Source: JBDRLD01 sp043813445 | Lineage (GTDB): Bacteria > Patescibacteriota > Patescibacteriia > JACPHY01 | Direction: 5' to 3' | Assembly (NCBI GenBank): GCA_043813445.1 | Contig: JBDRLD010000081.1 | Span: 1-6,693, forward strand | Length of the DNA stretch: 6,693 nt | Part shown: piece by piece, positions 1 to 5,318 of the stretch | How positions within the stretch are numbered: the first letter of the stretch is position 1 | Layout: each line of letters starts with the position of its first letter | Made by a program: the position numbers and the translations under genes | The notes under the pieces: model-generated | Told to the model about the DNA's origin: nothing | The model's input: only the letters and a program-made list of their open reading frames with translations | Database searches by the model: none

Positions 1-140
1 GGATTCCTGCCCGCCTCTGGCGGGGAACCCCGCCCCTACGTCAGGAATTGACTTCGTTGGGGCGGCCTTCCATGGCCGCCCGTCCGGACGGGACATTGCA
101 TCGCCACCGCCTACCCCGCTACGCGGTGGCCCCTACGTCA
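1..140. repeat. Cluster of GC-rich palindromes with a 12-bp direct repeat; no gene
   Basis: No coding region is supported between 1 and 277. The first 140 bases are built from short palindromes. CCCGCC (10-15) pairs with GGCGGG (19-24), and GGCGGGG (19-25) pairs with CCCCGCC (28-34). Outer arms ATTCCTG (3-9) and CAGGAAT (42-48) enclose both. Next come GGGCGGCC (60-67) with GGCCGCCC (74-81), the perfect 14-bp palindrome CCCGTCCGGACGGG (79-92), and GCCACCGC (103-110) with GCGGTGGC (123-130). The 12-mer GCCCCTACGTCA occurs at 32-43 and 129-140. At 49-63 there is a near inverse copy of the second one (TGAC, three extra bases, then GTTGGGGC). So 49-140 has the shape of a short element with imperfect terminal inverted repeats. 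This resembles dispersed REP- or MITE-like intergenic repeats, but copy number cannot be seen from one window. Confidence 0.7.
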
Positions 141-201
141 AATCGAGAACAGACGCAGCAAGCTGACAGGGTATCGACCAGTAGCGGAAATAACACAAGC
201 A

Positions 202-228
202 ACACCCGACGCGACATGCGGCGGGTGT
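202..228. other. Imperfect hairpin just upstream of the promoter
   Basis: ACACCCG (202-208) pairs with CGGGTGT (222-228). After one mismatch, CGC (210-212) pairs with GCG (218-220) around a 5-nt loop. A TTTT run follows at 233-236. It could be a weak intrinsic terminator for transcription entering from the left. Because it ends about 21 bases before the -10 box, it could also be an operator overlapping the -35 region. The sequence does not decide between these. Confidence 0.35.
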
Positions 229-249
229 AACGTTTTCTGGCGAATACCG

Positions 250-255
250 TATAAT
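250..255 (+). promoter_or_regulatory. -10 box of the VIT/vWA gene promoter
   Basis: A perfect TATAAT lies 22 bases before the ATG at 278. Transcription would start near 262, leaving a leader of only about 16 nt with no Shine-Dalgarno sequence. No good -35 hexamer is present at 16-18 bp spacing and there is no TG extension, so promoter strength may depend on an activator or on features I cannot see. Confidence 0.6.
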
Positions 256-277
256 ACAAACAATAACCCATTTACCT

Positions 278-2686
278 ATGCAACGACTCCTCCAACGATT
301 TATGGTTGGCACCGTGGTGCTCACCATGCTCATCCCGGCTTTCGTTCCGACGGCATCGGCCAGCGACTTGGTGCCACTGAGCTCGCCCGAACTTCCTGGC
401 GGCAGCTTAAAAGTACTTGTGCCAGATGGCGAGGAAGCGCGAGAGTTTCCACTAAAGCACACGCGCGTCACCGCAAACATCGCCGGGCACCTCACGCACG
501 TGACCGTGCAGCAGGAATTCTACAATCCCTACGAGGATAGGATCGAGGCGGTGTACGTGTTTCCCCTCCCGGATGACGCAGCGGTTAATAGCATGGAGAT
601 GCACATTGGCGAGCGCATCGTGAAGGCGATAATCAAAACGCGTGCGGAAGCGCGAGAGACATACGAACGAGCACGCGACGCTGGCCAGCGTGCGGGTTTG
701 CTCGAACAAGAACGAGCAAACATCTTCACACAATCCGTGGCAAACATTCAGCCCGGGGAATCCATCACCATCGAGATCACCTACGTCGCTGCGCTTGTAC
801 CGGAGGATGGTGTATTCTCGTTCATTTTCCCCATGGTTGTAGGTCCGCGATACATTCCTGGTGAGGCGCTTGGGCAACCCGAGCCCGATCCGATGCCACT
901 TTCTATCCTCGGACAAGCAGGACGAATGTTAAAACCCTCCCCTCCCGCTTCCGAGGAAATAGGCGAATCCATCCTGCCGCCTACAGCACCCCCAAAGTGC
1001 GACCAAGATGGCACGGGCTGGGCATGTGACACCGACGTCGTGCCGGACGCATCGCGCATCACTCCACCGGTACTCCCACCGGGCATACGATCCGGCCACG
1101 ACATCGATGTCTCGGTTACCATTTCCGGTGGAGCCCCCATTCGCGATCTCGGCACCGTCACCCATGCGGTTGACGTTACTTACGCAGACGGAAATCGACG
1201 AGCGACCGTCACGCTTCAGGATTTCGACCGCATTCCAAACAAGGATCTCGTGCTCCGCTACCGGCTCGATCAACCTGGAATCACACCGACATTCCTTCCG
1301 TATCGAGATGCGGACGGCAGCGGATACTTTCTACTCCTCGTGCAGCCGCCAACACAGGTGACGCCGGAAATGGTTGCGCCAAAGGAAATTATCTTCATTG
1401 TCGACACGTCGGGTTCGATGTCTGGCGAGCCACTTGCAAAAGTGAAGGCGGCCATGCGTCATGCGGTTGAACACCTCAATCCTGATGATGCGTTTACCAT
1501 TCTCAGCTTCAAAAACGATACCGACTGGCTTTCTAAAACACCGCTCGAGGCGACCCCGAAGAATATCTCCAACGGACTCCGTTACATCAACGAACTCGAG
1601 GCGGGCGGAGGTACGGAGATGATGAAAGCAACGGAGGCGGCGCTCGATCGTGGGTTCTGGAATCGGAGTGACCGTATGCGTATCGTATCGCTCATGAGCG
1701 ATGGATATGTCGGAGGCGATCGAGAAATTATCACGCAGGTAGCAGCCGATCTGGGTGACGTGCGGCTCTTCCCGTTCGGCGTTGGCTCATCCGTGAATCG
1801 ATATCTCATCAATGGTCTCGCGCAGGCAGGCAAAGGATTCGCCACATTCGTCACGCTTCGCGATGGAGGCGAAGAGGCCGTACAGGCATTCTACGATCGT
1901 ATCGAGAATCCGCTCCTCACGGACATCAGCATCGAGTGGGGAGGTCTTCCGGTGACGGACGTGGTCCCCGCAAACGTGCCGGATCTCTTCGGTGGGCAAC
2001 TTGTTGCCGTAGTCGGAAAATTCAATGGCACTGCGAGCGGAACGGTGACCGTTCATGGCGAATTTGCGGGTTCACGTGTCAAATATGACGTTCCCGTGCA
2101 GCTGCCCAGCGCGACCGACGATGCGCACGCGTCACTGCCGACAATTTGGGCGCGCTGGCGCGTTGCGGAAGTGGAGAGCGACTATATACTCGCCGACGAA
2201 GAACGGGAGCCGCTCATCACTTCGCTTGGACTCGCGTACAATATCGTGACCCAATACACCTCATTCGTTGCGGTGGAAGAGATCGCTCCAGAAAACCCTG
2301 GCGACCCTCCGCGCACTGTTCCGGTGCCGGTCGAGATGCCCGAAGGTGTAAGTTACGAGGGTGTATTTGGCTCCGGCAACGCATACGAACAGATGATGCC
2401 ACTGTCGAGCTTTGGAGTAACGGCTGGTCTTTCTGCTCCGAAGAGCGGGATCAATGAATTCTTCGCTCGCATTAGTGGCGATACATCAACGAGCGGCCCT
2501 GACGGATCCCCTACCACGCCGAGAACATCCATGATTGTTGGAGTGCTCATTGCCGCGCTCCTCGTTGTTTGCGGCATCATCATGGGAATCATCGCGCTCG
2601 TGCGTCGTCTACACAGAAAGCGAACGCCCGAACCGCCAACAAGCCCGCCCGTCGTACCACCGTCAGTTCCACCCACCACTCCGTAA
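278..2686 (+). CDS. Secreted, membrane-anchored VIT domain / von Willebrand factor A domain protein
   Basis: This 802-residue protein has the domain order of inter-alpha-trypsin-inhibitor heavy-chain-like proteins. Residues 1-28 are a signal peptide: basic start, hydrophobic core, A-S-A cleavage site. A VIT domain spans about 55-175. A proline-rich linker (about 195-275) carries Cys241 and Cys250. The vWA domain spans about 369-545 with a complete metal-ion-dependent adhesion site: D376-T-S378-G-S380, Thr446 in GGGTE and Asp475 in MSDGY. The conserved post-vWA segment NIVTQYTSFVAVEE is at 655-668. One transmembrane helix (about 752-776) is followed by basic RRLHRKR and a proline-rich cytoplasmic tail. 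No LPXTG sorting motif is present, unlike related sortase-target proteins. The expected place is the outer face of the cytoplasmic membrane, binding a protein ligand through a divalent metal; the ligand is unknown. The ATG at 278 fits the signal peptide and the promoter. It is a single-gene unit between its own promoter and terminator. Confidence 0.9.
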   Translation: MQRLLQRFMVGTVVLTMLIPAFVPTASASDLVPLSSPELPGGSLKVLVPDGEEAREFPLKHTRVTANIAGHLTHVTVQQEFYNPYEDRIEAVYVFPLPDDAAVNSMEMHIGERIVKAIIKTRAEARETYERARDAGQRAGLLEQERANIFTQSVANIQPGESITIEITYVAALVPEDGVFSFIFPMVVGPRYIPGEALGQPEPDPMPLSILGQAGRMLKPSPPASEEIGESILPPTAPPKCDQDGTGWACDTDVVPDASRITPPVLPPGIRSGHDIDVSVTISGGAPIRDLGTVTHAVDVTYADGNRRATVTLQDFDRIPNKDLVLRYRLDQPGITPTFLPYRDADGSGYFLLLVQPPTQVTPEMVAPKEIIFIVDTSGSMSGEPLAKVKAAMRHAVEHLNPDDAFTILSFKNDTDWLSKTPLEATPKNISNGLRYINELEAGGGTEMMKATEAALDRGFWNRSDRMRIVSLMSDGYVGGDREIITQVAADLGDVRLFPFGVGSSVNRYLINGLAQAGKGFATFVTLRDGGEEAVQAFYDRIENPLLTDISIEWGGLPVTDVVPANVPDLFGGQLVAVVGKFNGTASGTVTVHGEFAGSRVKYDVPVQLPSATDDAHASLPTIWARWRVAEVESDYILADEEREPLITSLGLAYNIVTQYTSFVAVEEIAPENPGDPPRTVPVPVEMPEGVSYEGVFGSGNAYEQMMPLSSFGVTAGLSAPKSGINEFFARISGDTSTSGPDGSPTTPRTSMIVGVLIAALLVVCGIIMGIIALVRRLHRKRTPEPPTSPPVVPPSVPPTTP

Positions 2687-2699
2687 ACTGTGAGCACCA

Positions 2700-2728
2700 A
2701 AACCCCTCTGCAACTATCGGAGGGGTTT
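2700..2728 (+). terminator. Intrinsic terminator after the VIT/vWA gene
   Basis: A perfect 9-bp stem, AAACCCCTC (2700-2708) with GAGGGGTTT (2720-2728), encloses an 11-nt loop. It begins 13 bases after the stop codon. The T-run is short (TTT, then CTGG), so termination may be incomplete. The preceding A-run (2699-2702) would give the minus strand a similar T-run, but no convergent gene lies downstream. Confidence 0.7.
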
Positions 2729-2835
2729 CTGGTACACTGGAAGAGTGACGGGGGCTGGTAGTTGTAAGACACTAGACGCTTTTTGCGAAACGCTCAGTGA
2801 AGAAAATGAGTGATTGAACGGTGATAGTAAGGACT

Positions 2836-2899
2836 CCCTGTCTCTTGTCCCCTGTTCCATGTTCTTGTCCCTTGTTCTCTGTCTATTGTCTCTTGTTTA
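2836..2899. repeat. Degenerate heptanucleotide tandem array
   Basis: A pyrimidine-rich stretch repeats every 7 bases around a TGT core, with a unit close to YYYTGTY, for example TCTTGTC. TGT starts at 2839, 2846, 2853, 2860, 2866, 2873, 2880, 2887 and 2894, so eight steps of which seven are 7 nt and one is 6. The top strand is nearly free of A. The array fills most of the gap between the terminator and the kinase gene and ends 9 bases before its ATG. Because 7 is not a multiple of 3 and the composition is skewed, it is unlikely to be coding. The rest of 2729-2907 shows no convincing gene or promoter. Confidence 0.75.
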
Positions 2900-2907
2900 T
2901 CCAACAC

Positions 2908-3888
2908 ATGTACGATCTCATCACTATCGGCGATATCAAACTCGATACGTTTGTCGTTCTCCCGAAGCGCTCGGCACAGGTAAAGCTGATGAAAGATACA
3001 CGACGTGAATGGCTGTGTACCGAGTATCGCGCAAAAATTTCCGTGACGGACTTCGCGCCACAGATTGCCGGGTCAGCTCCGAACGTTGCGGTGGGCGGCG
3101 CACGCCTCGCGCTAAAAACCGCAATCATCTCGAGTGTCGGCACAGATTCGATCGGCACGCTTGCCGTCGAGCACCTTTCGCGAGAGCGCGTCGACACACG
3201 CCACCTTACGAAGATGAAGGATGTACGATCGAGCTACTCTATCGTTACCATGTACCGCGAAGATCGGACTATCCTTGCCGCTCTCCAGCCGCACACATTT
3301 CGCATGCCAAAAACGTGCGCGACAAAATGGCTCTTCGTTTCTGAGATGGGGCCTGGATTTGAGCCGCTCTTCAAGGACATCGTGACGCGATGCAAAAATA
3401 AACAGATACGGCTCGGCTTCAACCCGGGAGCACTCCAACTCAAGGCAGGCCTCGCTGCATTGAAGCCGATACTGAAAGCCACATCCATCCTCTTCGTAAA
3501 CACCGACGAAGCGGCGCAGCTCCTCAACCATCGCAACCGTCAGTCGGACATCACACACCTACTGACCGCGCTATGGAAACTGGGTCCATCAACCGTCGTG
3601 GTTACTGACGGCCCGCGTGGTGCATACGCGTTCGATGGAGGCAAGCCGCTCTTCATGCCGGCATTCCCCGGAAAGGCAACAGAGCGCACTGGTGCGGGCG
3701 ATGCGTTCGCGTGTGGATTCCTCGCTGCAACCATTCACGGGAAGTCTGCTGCGGAAGCGCTTCGCTGGGCATCGGCGAATTCCGCTTCAGTCGTGCGCCA
3801 TGTCGGCCCACAGCCCGGTCTGCTTGCGCACACCGCTATGCGAGAGACACTGCGGAAACATCATCGTATTCAAGCGAAAGAACTCTAG
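2908..3888 (+). CDS. PfkB-family carbohydrate kinase (first copy)
   Basis: This 326-residue protein is a cytoplasmic ribokinase-fold (PfkB) kinase that transfers phosphate from ATP to a sugar or sugar phosphate. It opens with MYDLITIGDIKLD, the usual first strand and substrate Asp. Family signature 1 is at about 54-84 (AGSAPNVAVGGARL, then VGTDSIG); the usual second Gly of the GG pair is Ser56. The NxxE motif that helps coordinate Mg/phosphate is N198-T-D-E201. VVTDGPRGAYAF is at 231-242. The anion-hole and catalytic motif TGAGD is at 261-265, with Asp265 as the base. I chose the ATG at 2908 because homologues begin at this strand; an in-frame GTG at 2821 would add 29 residues encoded by the heptad repeat. 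Its stop is 5 nt before the aldolase ATG, so the two are probably cotranscribed. The substrate is not readable; fructose-6-phosphate, ribose, adenosine and others are all possible. Confidence 0.9.
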   Translation: MYDLITIGDIKLDTFVVLPKRSAQVKLMKDTRREWLCTEYRAKISVTDFAPQIAGSAPNVAVGGARLALKTAIISSVGTDSIGTLAVEHLSRERVDTRHLTKMKDVRSSYSIVTMYREDRTILAALQPHTFRMPKTCATKWLFVSEMGPGFEPLFKDIVTRCKNKQIRLGFNPGALQLKAGLAALKPILKATSILFVNTDEAAQLLNHRNRQSDITHLLTALWKLGPSTVVVTDGPRGAYAFDGGKPLFMPAFPGKATERTGAGDAFACGFLAATIHGKSAAEALRWASANSASVVRHVGPQPGLLAHTAMRETLRKHHRIQAKEL

Positions 3889-3893
3889 CACCT

Positions 3894-4838
3894 ATGCTGG
3901 TTTCACCAAAAGCAATACTCGAACGCGCGCAGAAGGGGAAGTATGCCGTCGGCGCATTTAACGTAACAAATCTTGAGGTTCTCCAGGGCATCGTCCGCGC
4001 TGCCGTTGCACAACGCGCACCGATAATCCTCCAGGCAAGCGAGGGCGCAGTCGAATACATGGGTATGGACTACATTGTTGCGATGTGTGGCATCGCTGCG
4101 AAACAAGCGAATGTGCCGGTTGCTATTCATCTCGATCACGGACAAGATCTCGCACTCATCCGCGAGGCGATCCGCTCCGGCTTCACGAGTGTCATGTTTG
4201 ACGGCTCACATCTCCCGTACGCGGAGAATATCCGAAAGACAGCGCAAGTTGTGCGCTTGGCACATGCGCGCGGCGTATATGTCGAAGCGGAACTCGGTGC
4301 AATCCCGGGTACTGAAGATCATATTTCAACACGCGAACGTGATGCTGCATTCACCGTCCCGGAGCAAGCGCTCGACTTCGTGACGCGCACCGGATGCGAC
4401 GCGCTCGCCATTTCCATCGGCACCACACATGGCGCAGTGAAGAATCTGGGGAAAGCGCGGCTCGACATCCCGCGCCTAAAACGCATACGTGCCCTCCTCC
4501 CAAATACACCGCTCGTCCTCCACGGTGCATCATCAGTTTCGAAGGAGCTCGTCCAAGAGACGCGTACTCACTGCAAACACTTCCAGGATTGCGAGAGACT
4601 TGAGGGCGCGAATGGCATTCCGGATGAGCAAGTGAAGAAGGCGATCAAGAATGGTATCTGCAAAATCAATACGGACACCGATCTCCGCATCGCTTTCACC
4701 GCGTCTGTCCGTGAAACACTTATCGAACAGAAAAAAGTTTTTGATCCGCGCAAGCTCCTTGGCCCGGCACGCGATAAGGTGCAGGAAACCGTCGAGAAGC
4801 GTATTGCTGTTTTTGGAAGTCGAGGCAAACACAGATAA
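3894..4838 (+). CDS. fba: Class II (zinc) fructose-bisphosphate aldolase
   Basis: This 314-residue enzyme reversibly cleaves fructose-1,6-bisphosphate into dihydroxyacetone phosphate and glyceraldehyde-3-phosphate. HLDHG (79-83) gives catalytic Asp81 and zinc ligand His82. VEAELG (130-135) gives the conserved Glu pair, His179 in TTHG and His210 in LHGASS are the other zinc ligands, and NTDTDLR (259-265) binds phosphate. An extra segment of about 24 residues after LHGASS and the DTDLR motif match the longer bacterial type. In the second signature Pro138 replaces the usual Gly/Met. The start at 3894 matches the family N-terminus (MLVSPKAILERA); an open frame reaches back to 3711 but overlaps the kinase out of frame. 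The protein ends FGSRGKHR; the family commonly ends near FGSAGK, so it is full length. Its last codons and TAA lie in the left inverted repeat of the next cassette. A tagatose-bisphosphate aldolase is possible but less likely. Confidence 0.93.
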   Translation: MLVSPKAILERAQKGKYAVGAFNVTNLEVLQGIVRAAVAQRAPIILQASEGAVEYMGMDYIVAMCGIAAKQANVPVAIHLDHGQDLALIREAIRSGFTSVMFDGSHLPYAENIRKTAQVVRLAHARGVYVEAELGAIPGTEDHISTRERDAAFTVPEQALDFVTRTGCDALAISIGTTHGAVKNLGKARLDIPRLKRIRALLPNTPLVLHGASSVSKELVQETRTHCKHFQDCERLEGANGIPDEQVKKAIKNGICKINTDTDLRIAFTASVRETLIEQKKVFDPRKLLGPARDKVQETVEKRIAVFGSRGKHR

Positions 4839-4875
4839 CACGAATCGGCCACGCGAATGACGCGAATATGCGGAT
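4827..4875 (+). repeat. Left arm of the inverted repeat flanking the GxxExxY gene
   Basis: These 49 bases match the reverse complement of 5269-5317 at 39 of 49 positions without gaps. The best block, GAATGACGCGAATATGCGGAT (about 4855-4875), has only two mismatches. The arm contains the aldolase stop codon (4836-4838) and ends directly at the GxxExxY ATG (4876). Inside it a 9-nt unit close to ACGCGAATR repeats in register at 4851, 4860 and 4869. Confidence 0.8.
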
Positions 4876-5295
4876 ATGGAATCTGAAATTATCTATGGAG
4901 AACTCACGTACGTACTGAATGGCATCTTCTTTGAAGTACATAACACACTCGGACGATGTTGCAATGAGCATCAGTACTCTGACGCCATCGAGGAACGGCT
5001 CAAAAAACAAGAGATTGAGTATACGCGTGAATATATCATTGAACCGTCATTCGAAGGCGAACGAGCGGGGCGCAATCGAGCGGACTTCATCATTGCAAAT
5101 GCCATCGTAATTGAAGTGAAGGCAAAAAAGATGGTGGGGCGCGAAGATTATTTCCAGACGCTCCGATATCTCGCGGCTCTAAACTACAAACTGGGTATTC
5201 TGATCAATTTCCGCCAGCACCTCTTGAGGCCAAAACGTATTGTAAATCCTGCGGCGCCACTCAAGTGCATCCGCATATCCGCGTCATCCGTGTAA
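4876..5295 (+). CDS. GxxExxY protein (PD-(D/E)XK nuclease-like fold)
   Basis: This 139-residue protein belongs to the GxxExxY family, small proteins predicted to share the PD-(D/E)XK nuclease fold; their biological role is not settled. The N-terminal helix carries VHNTLGRCCNEHQY (21-34), with the family Glu31 and Tyr34. The Gly of the name-giving motif is replaced by Cys28. The nuclease-like core is Asp70 (RADFII), Glu80-x-Lys82 (VIEVKAKK) and Gln94 in the following helix (QTLRYL), then LGILINF and the C-terminal LLRPKRI, so the core residues look intact. The start at 4876 is the first in-frame ATG and fits the family. The gene sits inside an otherwise metabolic operon and is bracketed by 49-bp inverted repeats. 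Its own last eight codons and stop fall inside the right arm. I infer a cassette acquired as a unit rather than a sugar-pathway component. Confidence 0.88.
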   Translation: MESEIIYGELTYVLNGIFFEVHNTLGRCCNEHQYSDAIEERLKKQEIEYTREYIIEPSFEGERAGRNRADFIIANAIVIEVKAKKMVGREDYFQTLRYLAALNYKLGILINFRQHLLRPKRIVNPAAPLKCIRISASSV

Positions 5296-5317
5296 CAAAT
5301 TCGCTTTATCCGTGTTT
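5269..5317 (-). repeat. Right arm of the inverted repeat flanking the GxxExxY gene
   Basis: This is the partner of 4827-4875 in opposite orientation, 39 of 49 positions matching. It overlaps the last 27 bases of the GxxExxY gene, including the TAA at 5293-5295, and ends 2 bases before the ATG of the second kinase at 5319. Relative to the left arm, several GAAT units read GGAT (on the complementary strand), so the arms have drifted or were assembled from related but different units. Confidence 0.8.
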
Positions 5318-5318
5318 T

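Noticed and set aside
452..916. Long minus-strand open frame inside the VIT domain region
   Set aside because: Shadow of a GC-rich gene; composition and absence of motifs give no support.
2730..2738. Possible extended -10 (TG, one base, TACACT) for the kinase operon
   Set aside because: Only 4 of 6 matches, no -35, and it adjoins the terminator; too weak to annotate.
2353..2772. Minus-strand open frame over the end of the VIT/vWA gene and its terminator
   Set aside because: No recognisable domain, and it runs antisense to conserved coding sequence and through the terminator.
2836..2899. CRISPR-like array
   Set aside because: Units are 7 nt with no spacers and no direct repeats of CRISPR length.
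2821..2907. 29-residue N-terminal extension of the first kinase from a GTG
   Set aside because: It is translated from the heptad repeat, is Cys/Pro/Leu-rich and unlike the family; MYDLITIG at 2908 is the family start.
3711..3893. 61-residue N-terminal extension of the aldolase
   Set aside because: It overlaps the conserved C-terminal part of the kinase in another frame, and the family begins at the ATG at 3894.
5265..5318. 18-residue extension of the second kinase
   Set aside because: It is translated from the inverted repeat; the paralogue and the family begin at MYDIITIG.
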